Assembly (NCBI RefSeq): GCF_000169175.1
Contig: NZ_AAWS01000026.1
Location: 1 to 64,000, forward strand
DNA: 64,000 bases
Direction: 5' to 3'
Source: Microscilla marina ATCC 23134
GTDB lineage: Bacteria; Bacteroidota; Bacteroidia; Cytophagales; Microscillaceae
Positions within the stretch are counted from its first letter, which is position 1. Every line of letters begins with the position of its first letter. Of this stretch, positions 8,880 through 18,216 are shown piece by piece. A program made the position numbers and the translations under genes. The notes beneath the pieces are model-generated. The model ran no database searches. It was not told where the DNA came from and saw only the letters and a program-made list of their open reading frames with translations.

Positions 8880-9791
8880 CTAAAACAGTGTACCTTGTAC
8901 TGGAGGACGGTATATTTGGGGAGCTTTCAGGTCAAGCCCACAGGTTTTGTTCAGTGCCCGGATAAGGTAAAGTATCAACTCTGGGGTGGCCTCGTTTTCG
9001 TCGGGTTGGTGAATAAAAAGGTAGGCAGATTGCAAACCAAGACTGATGAGTTCCTGAATACGTGCTACCCAGGCATCTATTCGGGTATAGTCGGTAGGGT
9101 GCAGGTTGTTGCCCACAAACCGAAGTACCAACGTGGGCGTAGTAAGGCGTTGGTGCAGCACATCGCGCCTGCCCGCTACATCGGTGATTACGGTGGCTAC
9201 ATGATGCTGTTCAAGCAATTGTGCGGCATTTTCAAAATGACCTGCTTTAAACCAGTCAGCATGCCGAAACTCCACCGCCAGCGGTATGTGTTGGGGGAAG
9301 TTTGCCAGGTAACGTTGCAGGTGTGCGACATCCTGAGGGCTGAAGTAAGGAGATAACTGCATAAAAGTAGTACCCAAATAATCGCTCAATCCTTCCATTG
9401 TTTGAGCAAATACTTGAGTAAAATCGCTTGCTTTGCCCGCAGGCATCAACTTGTGGCTAATATCCTGGGGTACCTTTGGGCAAAACTTAAACCCAGGGCT
9501 GGCTTGTGTTTTCCATTTGTTTATAGTGTCGTTGTTTGGCAAAGAGTAGTGGGTACTGTTGAGCTCTATAGTATTAAACTGTTGGGCATAGTGCTTCAGG
9601 TATTCTCCCGTAGGTGTTTTTCTAGGGTACAAGGTGCCCACCCAGTTTTTATTACCCCATATAGGGCAACCTATGTATATTTGGGGGGTGTCAGTTTGTT
9701 CCCGTTTTTGCAATAGTTGCCGGGTGCCAGCGGCAATAGGAGGGAGGTCAAAATTGATACTATCTGCGGATTCTACTTTACCAAATTTCAT
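8880..9791 (-). CDS. DUF72 (YecE-like) protein
   Basis: This protein of 303 aa belongs to the TIM-barrel-like DUF72 family. The recognisable run starts with IYIGCPIWGNKNWVGTLYP, continues with YAQQFNTIELNSTHYSLP, FKFCPKVPQDISHKL, PLAVEFRHADWF and ends RFVGNNLHPTDY...LFIHQPDE. No reaction is established for the family. The ATG at 9791 is preferred to the one at 9890 because the extra 33 residues have no counterpart in the family. It is divergent from the membrane-protein gene at 9952 and upstream of the DCC gene. Confidence 0.85.
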   Translation of the reverse strand: MKFGKVESADSINFDLPPIAAGTRQLLQKREQTDTPQIYIGCPIWGNKNWVGTLYPRKTPTGEYLKHYAQQFNTIELNSTHYSLPNNDTINKWKTQASPGFKFCPKVPQDISHKLMPAGKASDFTQVFAQTMEGLSDYLGTTFMQLSPYFSPQDVAHLQRYLANFPQHIPLAVEFRHADWFKAGHFENAAQLLEQHHVATVITDVAGRRDVLHQRLTTPTLVLRFVGNNLHPTDYTRIDAWVARIQELISLGLQSAYLFIHQPDENEATPELILYLIRALNKTCGLDLKAPQIYRPPVQGTLF

Positions 9792-9951
9792 ATTTATAAC
9801 AGGGTTTTGTGGCGTAAATTTATACAACTGTCCGTTTGTCTCAAAAGTTTTTTGACTTGGTACCAGATTTACTTCTAAAAGTGCAATCAACGCATCTTGC
9901 TTTTGTTATATTTGTTAAAATCAAACTTTTCAAAAACCTAAACTAAATATT

Positions 9952-10842
9952 ATGCAAACTGCATCTTATTACAAAAACTCAGGCACTGTGCCTCCATTAG
10001 CACCTGTGCTCATGCTTACCTTGGGAGCAGCCGTTACTTGGGTTATGGCGTTTATCTATGCCTACGCTATTGCTTACATTCCATTTATTTATATCAGCTT
10101 TATACTTACCGCTATTTTTGGGTTGGGTATAGGTGTTACGGTAAATTTATGTGGGCAATTTGGTAAAGCGCGTAACGCCACCTTTACTATGACCTCAGCA
10201 CTGGTGTTGGGTTTATTTGGTGTATATGCTTGTTGGGCAGTGTGGTTCAAAGCCCAAGGAGCCAAAACTGGGTTGTTCATTTCGCCAGATGTACTGTTTA
10301 AACTGGTGCAATTTATTGCAGCAGAGGGTGCCTGGAGCATTTTTGACTCTACGCCTACCGGAGGAGCCTTGTATGCTGTTTGGGGCATCGAAGCGGCCAT
10401 AATTATTGGCGTACCCTTGTACATGGTCAAATCATCGGCCAATGATACTCCTTTTTGCGAGGTGTGTAACAAATGGGCAGACCAGGAAAAAGCTGTAGGA
10501 CCTTTGGCACCTATCATGGATACCCATGCCTTTAAGTCTCGCATAGAGCAAGGGCATTTTCAGGCCATTTTAGATTTACCGTTGATAGAAGATCGCTATA
10601 TTCAATATACAATGGTAAAGCTATTGAGTTGTCCTGACTTTGAAAATAGCACCTTGTTTTTGACAGTACAAGCAGTGACAGTAGAAGTAGACGATGACGG
10701 CAAAGAAAGCACAGACGAAATTGATATTGTCAAAAACCTCATAATTAATCGTGCAGAATACGAACAATTGCTAAACCATGAGTATGCACAAGAAGTAGCA
10801 CACGACGAAGACCCGAACGACGAAGATTTGAGAGAAGAATAA
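9952..10842 (+). CDS. four-helix membrane protein of unknown function
   Basis: The 296-aa protein has about four hydrophobic helices (roughly residues 15-37, 40-62, 80-100 and 143-162), followed by a soluble cytoplasmic tail. That tail begins with a small CEVCNKW motif and ends in a very acidic stretch (DEDPNDEDLREE). The CxxC pair could bind a metal. I do not recognise the family and assign no function. It is transcribed alone, with the divergent DUF72 gene on one side and a strong terminator on the other. Confidence 0.7.
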   Translation: MQTASYYKNSGTVPPLAPVLMLTLGAAVTWVMAFIYAYAIAYIPFIYISFILTAIFGLGIGVTVNLCGQFGKARNATFTMTSALVLGLFGVYACWAVWFKAQGAKTGLFISPDVLFKLVQFIAAEGAWSIFDSTPTGGALYAVWGIEAAIIIGVPLYMVKSSANDTPFCEVCNKWADQEKAVGPLAPIMDTHAFKSRIEQGHFQAILDLPLIEDRYIQYTMVKLLSCPDFENSTLFLTVQAVTVEVDDDGKESTDEIDIVKNLIINRAEYEQLLNHEYAQEVAHDEDPNDEDLREE

Positions 10843-10898
10843 ACTTAAAATCACATGCATAATGCACATTGTTTTAAGTTCAGTAAATGATAGAACCA

Positions 10899-10936
10899 TA
10901 AAAAAAGCAGACTTTATCAAAAGCCTGCTTTTTTTA
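10899..10936 (+). terminator. intrinsic terminator
   Basis: AAAAAAAGCAG and CTGCTTTTTTT form a U-tailed hairpin 57 bp after the membrane-protein gene. It is symmetric enough to act in both directions. Confidence 0.85.
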
Positions 10937-11094
10937 TTATTGAATTTTTTACGATCGTCTGCTACTTTTCTTGGCTGTTTACAGCGTAAAGTGTAAAACT
11001 CGGCACCTGTGACATGATTTTTTTTTGCTAAAAATCAATGTGGTGTACAGAGCCTGGCACCGGTACACATCGGCATCTAAGGACTTGCCGATTG

Positions 11095-12009
11095 TTATTT
11101 AAGCCTAAAAACAAACTGCCCCCCTTCGTTGCCTACCCCTTTGAGCGGGTTGCCTATAGGGTTCTGTTCGGTATTGTCGGCCACTGCTACAGTGACATAT
11201 TGAATAAGTTCTGATACAGCAAATTTGTCTTTTAAGTTATCTTTCAAAAACTTGATCAGGTAAGAAGCAAATGGGCTATTTTTACCCTCCTTGCCGTCCG
11301 ATACATACTCCAGGTTGCCCGAAGTAAGCCCCCAACGAGATTTTACCTGTTCTACTTTTTCTATATATCCCCGGTGTGCTTCCGAAAACAAAGCTCCTGA
11401 AAAACAGGCGTCAGCCACTAAAAATACATGGCGATGGTTCAATGCTTTGATGTATTGCTTAAGCTTAGTATTGGGTATATAAGTAGATGTTTGGTTGATC
11501 TTACCCTCTGAAGGTACCCAGTATCCTTCATCAAACGAAGCGTCATAATAGCCATGTCCTGAGTAGTAAATAAACAGGTTGTCCATTCCGGTTCCTTTTT
11601 CTTTTAGTTTAGTGAAGGTCTTGCGTACTTTTTCGAGGTTTACATCTTCATTGTACAGCTCATATACGTTTTCCTGAGCAAAACCATACCTTTTCATCAA
11701 CACCGTTTTTACATCATTGGCGTCTTTGATTGGGTTTTTGAGCGACTTCCAATACTTGTATCTATCCACGGCAAGCACCAGCATAAAGTTTTTTCCAGTA
11801 CCCCCTACATCAAAATCCAGGTCATCACCTTCGTCGCTTTTACCCTTGCGTAAGTATTTCAGGTCAAAATTATAAGTACGACTATTGGTAAGCGTTTTCT
11901 TTACTTTTTTCTTTTTCTTGCCTCTTTCCTGAGCATTGACAGGTAGGGTTGTTGCAAACAATCCTACAATTGCCAGCGACCAGAAAATGAAATGTTTAGT
12001 TGTTTTCAT
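11095..12009 (-). CDS. secreted caspase-like (C14) protease
   Basis: The 304-aa protein has a signal peptide (MKTTKHFIFWSLAIVGLFATTLPVNAQ), a lysine-rich linker and one p20-type caspase fold. The dyad is intact: His152 in YYSGHGYYD and Cys202 in LVADACFSGALF. The fold starts at FMLVLAVDRYKYW (about 75) with the expected KDANDVKTVL segment. Bacterial orthocaspases/metacaspases usually cut after Arg or Lys; that specificity is family knowledge. A signal peptide is less usual than the cytoplasmic forms and places this enzyme in the envelope or outside. The two genes at 12456 and 13897 lie upstream on the same strand, but a 446-bp gap containing a repeat separates them. Confidence 0.85.
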   Translation of the reverse strand: MKTTKHFIFWSLAIVGLFATTLPVNAQERGKKKKKVKKTLTNSRTYNFDLKYLRKGKSDEGDDLDFDVGGTGKNFMLVLAVDRYKYWKSLKNPIKDANDVKTVLMKRYGFAQENVYELYNEDVNLEKVRKTFTKLKEKGTGMDNLFIYYSGHGYYDASFDEGYWVPSEGKINQTSTYIPNTKLKQYIKALNHRHVFLVADACFSGALFSEAHRGYIEKVEQVKSRWGLTSGNLEYVSDGKEGKNSPFASYLIKFLKDNLKDKFAVSELIQYVTVAVADNTEQNPIGNPLKGVGNEGGQFVFRLK

Positions 12010-12118
12010 TTTGCCTAATATATTTAGGTGATCAAAAGCCAGAGTTTAAATGTCTTATTAAATGAACGAAGTATGGCTCTATGTAGTTTAATAAAGTGTT
12101 TTTAAAGTATTGAGGCTT

Positions 12119-12282
12119 AGTACACTGTAAAATAAATATCTTATGCTTTTTTCGACTTCTTTTGCCCTCTGACTTCTCTTTACAAAAATCGCGTAGCTTT
12201 GGCTATGCTCTATTTGTAAAGATCGCCAGCAAACAAAATAAACTCGAACTAAATGACAACTTACTTAATTTACAGTGTACTT
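12119..12282. repeat. MITE-like element with 13-bp terminal inverted repeats
   Basis: AGTACACTGTAAA at the left and TTTACAGTGTACT at the right bound about 165 bp. The interior holds a stem CTTTACAAAAA/TTTGTAAAG around an inner CGTAGCTTTGGCTATG hairpin, followed by GCCAGCAAACAAA. The interior layout resembles the 8109-8317 element. Between 12283 and 12455 I see nothing else. Confidence 0.55.
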
Positions 12283-12455
12283 AGGAATAGTACCAAAATA
12301 AATTTACATTTTTAACGTCATCTTTCGCTGACAGAATTCGTTAAAAAAACTTGCCGTAGCGCTGCTATGACGCCGTCCCGCAGGGCTGGTTCAACATCCA
12401 CTGGATATTGCCCTGCCTCTCCTGCCAATATAGAACTTTATTTTTACACCATTCC

Positions 12456-13862
12456 TTATTGCAGCGATGAGTCAAGGAATACAATAAAAATATCTTTCCG
12501 GTTGTTTTTTGTCCCAAAGCTTTCAGTAGAGCCAATCAAAACCAATTGGTGATTGTTGCCAGGGTTTATTGCCAGTTTGTTGCCCTCGTCCTCTTCTTTT
12601 CCTCCAATGAGTTTTACCTGTTTTAAGTCTCCTTGTGCATTGTATTTAGCAATGATCATGTCTTTACTGGTAAGAATGTTTTCGTGGGTACCCAATACAA
12701 TAATGTCTTTGTTGCTATCTTCTTCCACATCAGAAAAAGACTCTTTGCTCAACTCCATTGTTTTGAGCCAGGTAAGTGTACCTGCTTGGTTTACCCTTGC
12801 CACAAAAGCATGGGTAGTGTCTCCATCGGTGGTTTCACCCACAAAAATAAAATCCCGGTTATCAGATTGGGTCACCGCCTTGGCTTTGCCTGTAATGCTC
12901 AAGGTGGTATTCCATTGTATTTTAAGACTAGGGTCAAACTTTACAATCAATGGGGCGTCATCTTCGAAGCCCACTACCACAAAGCCCCCATCTTGAGTAA
13001 GCTCCAGAGACGATACCGTCCAGTTGGCACTGCTTATTTCTTGTTTGTCGAGCAATATGCCATTTTGGGTGTCATATACCTCAAACTGAATAGAAGATTG
13101 CCCGCCTACTACTTGCGATGAGCCTACTACTACCAGGTTTCCATTGAGGTCAACCACATCGTTAAAACTTTCATTGAGTTCGGTAGCTACTACTTTTTGC
13201 CACTGTAGTTCCCCATCTTTATTCACTTTCAGCACAAAAGCGTCATTTTCGGTGGGGCTGTCTTCTATATAACCTACTACCACAAAACCGCTATCATTGG
13301 TAGGACTTATGCGTTGCCCGTATACTTGTCCATCGGCAAGGTTGTTAAAGTCGCGTACCCAAAGTTCGTTACCCGAATTGTCAATTTTGCGCAACTGTAG
13401 CACATTCACATTCTTTTTTGCCATCAGTATTGTGCCACTATTGTCTATAGCGGGAGTAAAGTTAAAGCCTACCTCGTCATCAGAGGCAAGCCCAAATGTG
13501 GCTAATTCCTTAGGAGTTTCAGTGGCAGGTAATACTTTAATCGTTTGCGTGCTACTGTCTTTGGTAATGCCATCAGGTTTGGTCGTAATCAGTTTTACGG
13601 TAAAGTTGCCTATACTGTCATAAGTATGCAAAGGCGATGCATCAGTACTGGTTTTGTTGTCACCAAAGTCCCAAAAAAACTGACTTGCCACCGTAGTTGA
13701 GTTTTGCGCAAATTTAACCGTATCGCCCACTTGTACCGTACTTTGTACAAACGAAAAACGGGATTGGAGTTCAATGAATGGAATCTCTTGAATTTGTAAA
13801 CAGCCAATTAAACCCAGTAACAGTCCTCCAAACAATAGTGAGAGAGTAAATCTATAGTTCAT
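12456..13862 (-). CDS. PKD-domain lipoprotein with beta-propeller-like repeats
   Basis: The 468-aa protein has a lipoprotein signal ending LLLGLIGC (Cys21), so it is probably membrane-anchored. It continues with a PKD domain (about 33-112) showing the hallmark FFWDFGDNKTST. After this come about six repeats with the pattern DSGFVVVGYxED...DAFVLKVNKDGELQWQK, which look like a bacterial propeller of the delta-60/SBBP type. Such proteins bind surfaces or glycans, but no ligand is known. It follows the 13897 gene by 34 bp on the same strand and is probably in its operon. Confidence 0.75.
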   Translation of the reverse strand: MNYRFTLSLLFGGLLLGLIGCLQIQEIPFIELQSRFSFVQSTVQVGDTVKFAQNSTTVASQFFWDFGDNKTSTDASPLHTYDSIGNFTVKLITTKPDGITKDSSTQTIKVLPATETPKELATFGLASDDEVGFNFTPAIDNSGTILMAKKNVNVLQLRKIDNSGNELWVRDFNNLADGQVYGQRISPTNDSGFVVVGYIEDSPTENDAFVLKVNKDGELQWQKVVATELNESFNDVVDLNGNLVVVGSSQVVGGQSSIQFEVYDTQNGILLDKQEISSANWTVSSLELTQDGGFVVVGFEDDAPLIVKFDPSLKIQWNTTLSITGKAKAVTQSDNRDFIFVGETTDGDTTHAFVARVNQAGTLTWLKTMELSKESFSDVEEDSNKDIIVLGTHENILTSKDMIIAKYNAQGDLKQVKLIGGKEEDEGNKLAINPGNNHQLVLIGSTESFGTKNNRKDIFIVFLDSSLQ

Positions 13863-13896
13863 ATAAATGTCTTTTTTTGATTGTATTGTACACTGG

Positions 13897-14751
13897 TTAG
13901 AATCGCCAGATCAATGATATTTGACTGCTGCCTGTATACTGATTTACATTAGGAACGATTAAAGGCATTAAGAAAGCCGTTTTCTTTTTATCCTCTTCTT
14001 TTTTAGGGGCAAACATTCGTTTATTTTTCAACCCCCTTAAATATACCCCTACTATGTCGGCGATCCAGACTGCCCCCCCTGCTATAAAAAAACCATAAGC
14101 CAGACGGCTAGACGTGCGTGCTTTATTGAAGAGTTGTTGGTGGTCGGACAAAGTATTAGGAACGCGGTTGTTGTAGTCGTTGAGTTCGTTGTTGGCTTTG
14201 ATATAAAACAGTGTGCCTGCTCCCAGCAATGCAAAAGTAGTGGCAGTAATCCACTCGTAATGATAACCATTGCGTACTTTCAGATCGCCCAAACCAGGTA
14301 ATAACAAAGACCATAAGGCATTTTTGGGACCACCCTTGGCTATTTTAGGTATTTCTTCTGCCTCTATCCGAAACATAATATTCTTACCATTAAAATAAGG
14401 GTTATCTTTAAGAAACGACCAACTTACTACTTTACTTTTTCCTACCTGAACGCTATCGCCAAAATCGCCGGAAAGCGAACGCAAAGGACCTTTGAAAGAG
14501 TTTCCTTTGTTGTTAGAGTAGAGCAATTGAAGGTTGTAGTAACGATTCTTGGGACCTTTTAAGTCATATTTGATCTTTATACTATTGGTGGAGGTATCAA
14601 GCTTGGCACTTAAGAATTTAACCTTCAGGGGACGAGAGTAAAAGATTTGAGCCTGGGTAAGTTCCATGCCTGAAATTAACAAGAGAAATGCGCCAATAAA
14701 AATTCGGGGTAAAAGTTGAGCCATGCCTTTAAGTTCTTTTTTATATACCAT
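13897..14751 (-). CDS. envelope protein with C-terminal membrane helices, unknown function
   Basis: The 284-aa protein has a signal peptide in MAQLLPRIFIGAFLLLISGMELTQA, so the real start may be the ATG at 14724 and not 14751. A beta-rich domain (about 35-135) resembles an extracellular fold with SNNKGNSFKGPLRSLSGDFGD. It is followed by SLLLPGLGDLKVRNG, two membrane helices (about 165-185 and 215-238) and a lysine-rich tail. PGLGD followed by hydrophobic helices occurs in a number of Bacteroidota envelope proteins of unknown role. It heads the small operon with the PKD lipoprotein. Confidence 0.65.
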   Translation of the reverse strand: MVYKKELKGMAQLLPRIFIGAFLLLISGMELTQAQIFYSRPLKVKFLSAKLDTSTNSIKIKYDLKGPKNRYYNLQLLYSNNKGNSFKGPLRSLSGDFGDSVQVGKSKVVSWSFLKDNPYFNGKNIMFRIEAEEIPKIAKGGPKNALWSLLLPGLGDLKVRNGYHYEWITATTFALLGAGTLFYIKANNELNDYNNRVPNTLSDHQQLFNKARTSSRLAYGFFIAGGAVWIADIVGVYLRGLKNKRMFAPKKEEDKKKTAFLMPLIVPNVNQYTGSSQISLIWRF

Positions 14752-15139
14752 GCATTCTACACAAATATAACTTAAAATACGGCAAATAGCCTGTATGCGA
14801 TTTACTTTTTAAGCCAAAATAACCGTCAACTTGGGGTCATTTTGACGTCATCGTTAGACCTTATATGCCAAGAAAGTAGTAAAACAAGTAGCCTCTTGAA
14901 GCAACAATTATCTTGTGAGTCATGAAATAATAGTGGACTTTTTTATGTATTTTAGGGTATCTGGCTCATTTTGCTGTAAAAATGCCTAAATATGATTTAC
15001 TTTTTAAGTTGGAATAGTATTAAATTTACAGCGATTTTGAATAAATATTACTTGTTATACACAAAGGGCGTTGTATAACTTAATTTACCACCAAAGTAGC
15101 ACTATATAGCTGACATGGCTATACCAATAAAAATAAACT
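14752..15139. other. divergent intergenic region with a 15-bp direct repeat
   Basis: The 388 bp between divergent genes contain GATTTACTTTTTAAG at 14799-14813 and again at 14994-15008, in the same orientation. These may be operator-like sites. No RNA gene or ORF is evident. Confidence 0.35.
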
Positions 15140-17902
15140 ATGGATATATACACTACCTCTCCTTTCAAATTATTTAGTATAAAAACTGCTTTGTGGACAA
15201 TAACTCAGGTATTTAGGAGAGTGGCAAAGTGGAGCTTTGGGTGTTTTTTCCTGTGTTTGTTTAGTGTGCATACTTTTGCTCAAACCCCTGAAATAGACAT
15301 AAGGCTAGGGACAAACAGTATTGCTTCAGGCAATACCGTGGATATAGGCATTGCAAGTATAGGGAGCCCTTCAACCACTACATTTACTATCTTGAATGTA
15401 GTGGGACCAGATTTAATTTTAAGTGGCAATCCAAGAGTCATGTTAGGAGGAGCTAATCAATCAGCATTCTCAATTATTCAACCTGTTTTAGGCTCCATAC
15501 CACAAACCGATGATGATGATTTCACGGTTACCTTTAGCCCCACTACCACAGGGGTACATACTGCTACCTTGACCATTTTAAACAATGATTCTAATGAAGG
15601 TACTTACTTGATTAATATTACGGCACAGGCAAGCAGTTTGCCCGCTCCTGCTTTAATTTCTGTAGAGGCAATAGACGGAGTGGTAGATATATTTTGGCAA
15701 GACAACAGCACCACTGAGCAAGGTTTTGAAATATACCGGGCTAAAGCGGTTGGCTCAAATACGCCTCCTGTACCTGGTCCTTTTGTAAAAATATTTGATG
15801 CCCAGGCCAATGTTGATTTTCATACAGACATAGGGGTAAAAGAAAAAGAGCTGTATATATACAAAGTGTTGGCAGTCGCTCCACCAGGACAAACTAATTC
15901 AGGATTTTCTGATACTTTAGCGGTGTTTATACCAGGGCAAGTGCCGGTATCGCCCAGTAGTTTGAACGCAGTGGCGCTTTCTCAAACCGAAATACAAATA
16001 GAATGGGAAGACAATGCGACCAATGAAAGTGGATACGTGATTTCCCGTTCAGAAACAGGGGTACCCGGTTCTTTTTCAATAGTGAATACTACTGGGGCAG
16101 ATGTGGAAAGTTATATAGACAAAGCTGGTCTTGAGTCAAATACTACCTACTATTACAAAGTAAGAGCTGCATCGACAGATGGTTTTTCACCATTTACTAC
16201 TACAATATTTGCTACTACCTTATCCAATGCTCCTGCCTCACCTACCAACTTATCCGTTACCCCAGTATCAGGTACCGAACTGTTTTTAGAGTGGGACGAT
16301 GAGTCGAACAATGAAGCTGGCTTTATTATATCACGTACTACCAATCAGTTGGGTACTTTTACTGTCATTGATACGGTGCCCGCCAATGTAACTACTTACC
16401 AGGATGTGGGCTTGACCAATAATAAGTCGTATTTTTATCATGTACAGGCATTCAATGGAGACGGCTTGTCTGAAACGCATACAAACATTGCTACAGAAAA
16501 AACGGCCGATGTACCTGTTATTCCAACAAATGTACAATTGACCGTAAAAGACTTCAAAACCATTACCGTTTCCTGGGAGGTAAGTGCTGCCCCATCTACT
16601 TCGCGTGAAGCTACCGGGTACAGTGTAGAGCTGGCCAATATTTTAGGCATTAAGCCCCCCGAAGGACGTACTACTAATGGACGTAAAGGGTTGCGTACCA
16701 ACAACGAAGAAGATTTGACGTTTTTTCCAGTGAGGGAGGTAGATGCCAATACGCGTTCGGTTGAAATTACTAATTTGATTCCCAATCAAAAGTATACTTT
16801 TAGGGTAGGGGCTTTTAACGACAATGGTAACTCCCCTTATTCGGTCGAAGTCTCTGCGGTTACCCTGCCCGACTTGTCTATTGCTGTACCCAATGCTCCT
16901 ACCAACCTGATTGCCGAAGCAGTGTCGCATAACGAAATAGACATCACCTGGAGCGATAACTCAAGCAATGAAAGGGTTTTTAAGATAGAACGTAAGTTGA
17001 GTAGTGCTACCAACTGGACAGAAATAGGGCAGGTAATTGGAGGGACTACCAGTTTTAGCAGCCTTGGGTTAAAGGAAGATAGCACTTACCACTATCGGGT
17101 GCGCGCCAGCAACGATGGAGGAGAGTCGGCTTATTCCAACGTTGATTCGTCTAAGACTGAGTGTAACCTGATTGTATTGGTAACCAATAACTCAGGAGGA
17201 ATAAACATTTGCTCAGGCAAAACCTCTTTGTTGAAAGTAAACACCAATGTAACCGATGCGGTGTATCAATGGAAAAGGAATGGAGTAAATATTCCTAATG
17301 CCAACTTACCTGTGTATAATGCCGATCGCACCGGGGAATATGATTGCCAGGTGATTGCAGGGGATTGTCGTAAGCAATCGAGTGTGCCAGTGGTGGTCAT
17401 TGTATCCTCTAGTTTCGACGTAAACATACGTACCACTGACAGCCTTACCCAGTCCATGACCACAAGTATACAAGGAGCACAAAGTTATCAATGGTACCAC
17501 GATTATCAGCCATTAAAAGATGCTATAGCGAGCACTTACCAACCTACTCAAGACGGTTCTTACTTTGTGGTGGTTACCAACAACGATTGTTCGGTTACCT
17601 CTAACCTGATTACTGTGGCAATGACTGCTACCGGACTGAGCAAAAACAAGCTCTCTGGCAACATGAGATTGTCACCTAACCCCGCCGTGAGCCAGTCGGT
17701 GCTGGAAGTAGAGAACAATATATACGGTAAGTACACCATTACCATTACCGACTTGCAGGGGCGAGTGTGTATGGTGCTGGAAGGTAAAAAGACCCAGACT
17801 TTGCTTCATAGAGAGCTGCCTGTACAAAAATTGCCACAAGGGGTGTATTTGGTGAGGCTAAAAATGAAAGATATAGAAGGGGTGCAAAAACTGGTGAGGT
17901 AG
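15140..17902 (+). CDS. FN3/Ig-repeat surface protein with T9SS sorting domain, 920 aa
   Basis: This is a probable cell-surface or secreted adhesin-like protein. After an extended signal region (cleavage near HTFAQ, residue 48) comes a choice-of-anchor-D-type domain (EIDIRLGTNSIASG...FTVTFSPTTTG). About five fibronectin type III domains follow (approximately 170-680), with repeated WxDNSxxExGFxIxR and YYYKVRA motifs, then two Ig-like domains (VYQWKRNGVNIPNA and YQWYHDYQPLKDA). The C-terminal 75 residues (MRLSPNPAVSQ...LPQGVYLVRLKMKDIEG...KLVR) match the type A T9SS sorting signal used in gliding Bacteroidota. The ligand is unknown. The gene is monocistronic by context. Confidence 0.85.
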   Translation: MDIYTTSPFKLFSIKTALWTITQVFRRVAKWSFGCFFLCLFSVHTFAQTPEIDIRLGTNSIASGNTVDIGIASIGSPSTTTFTILNVVGPDLILSGNPRVMLGGANQSAFSIIQPVLGSIPQTDDDDFTVTFSPTTTGVHTATLTILNNDSNEGTYLINITAQASSLPAPALISVEAIDGVVDIFWQDNSTTEQGFEIYRAKAVGSNTPPVPGPFVKIFDAQANVDFHTDIGVKEKELYIYKVLAVAPPGQTNSGFSDTLAVFIPGQVPVSPSSLNAVALSQTEIQIEWEDNATNESGYVISRSETGVPGSFSIVNTTGADVESYIDKAGLESNTTYYYKVRAASTDGFSPFTTTIFATTLSNAPASPTNLSVTPVSGTELFLEWDDESNNEAGFIISRTTNQLGTFTVIDTVPANVTTYQDVGLTNNKSYFYHVQAFNGDGLSETHTNIATEKTADVPVIPTNVQLTVKDFKTITVSWEVSAAPSTSREATGYSVELANILGIKPPEGRTTNGRKGLRTNNEEDLTFFPVREVDANTRSVEITNLIPNQKYTFRVGAFNDNGNSPYSVEVSAVTLPDLSIAVPNAPTNLIAEAVSHNEIDITWSDNSSNERVFKIERKLSSATNWTEIGQVIGGTTSFSSLGLKEDSTYHYRVRASNDGGESAYSNVDSSKTECNLIVLVTNNSGGINICSGKTSLLKVNTNVTDAVYQWKRNGVNIPNANLPVYNADRTGEYDCQVIAGDCRKQSSVPVVVIVSSSFDVNIRTTDSLTQSMTTSIQGAQSYQWYHDYQPLKDAIASTYQPTQDGSYFVVVTNNDCSVTSNLITVAMTATGLSKNKLSGNMRLSPNPAVSQSVLEVENNIYGKYTITITDLQGRVCMVLEGKKTQTLLHRELPVQKLPQGVYLVRLKMKDIEGVQKLVR

Positions 17903-18037
17903 GTATCATTGAGATACCAACACTCCCGCATTCTTCACATAACAACGATGAATATATCCCATTAAAGTTGGATAGGTGAGTAACAAGGTGAGTATGTGAT
18001 TGTTAGGGTTTGTAAGTCATTGAAAAACAATCGAATA

Positions 18038-18076
18038 AAAAAAGGCGGACAGCTCATACCCATCTGTCCGCCTTAT
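18038..18076 (-). terminator. strong intrinsic terminator of the tRNA-like RNA locus
   Basis: Read on the minus strand, AAGGCGGACAG and CTGTCCGCCTT form an 11-bp GC-rich stem followed by seven T's. It sits directly at the end of the Leu-like 5' half, and its first bases overlap the CCTTATAAGG arm. It shows that the tRNA-like sequences are part of a defined minus-strand transcript. Confidence 0.9.
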
Positions 18077-18185
18077 AAGGTGCCTAATTTTAAGTCAGGT
18101 GCGTTTACCAATTTCGCCACTCGCCCAGGTAATACCTGCTTTATCAGTGATAAGCATTGTGGGCGAGGAGGGATTCGAACCACTC
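18071..18185 (-). tRNA. candidate circularly permuted tRNA-Leu(TAA)
   Basis: On the minus strand the 3' part comes first (18185-18160). It has a T-arm with loop TTCGAAT, then CTCGCCC and A as discriminator. After 33 nt (18159-18127) comes the 5' part (18126-18071): acceptor strand GGGCGAG, D-arm GGCGAAATTGGTAAACGC, a complete anticodon arm CCTGA-CTTAAAA-TTAGG with anticodon TAA, and a small variable arm CCT-TATA-AGG. GGGCGAG pairs perfectly with CTCGCCC over 7 bp. The gene is therefore split between the variable arm and T-arm, with its halves swapped. The 5' strand of the T-stem carries one extra T, which must bulge, and this could indicate decay. The minus strand is correct because the T-loop reads canonically only there. 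Confidence 0.5.
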
Positions 18186-18216
18186 AATACCGAAAATAAT
18201 ATTCATTGAACTTTCA

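Noticed and set aside
8772-9356. 194-codon plus-strand frame
   Set aside because: It is antisense to the DUF72 and DCC genes, whose family motifs are unambiguous.
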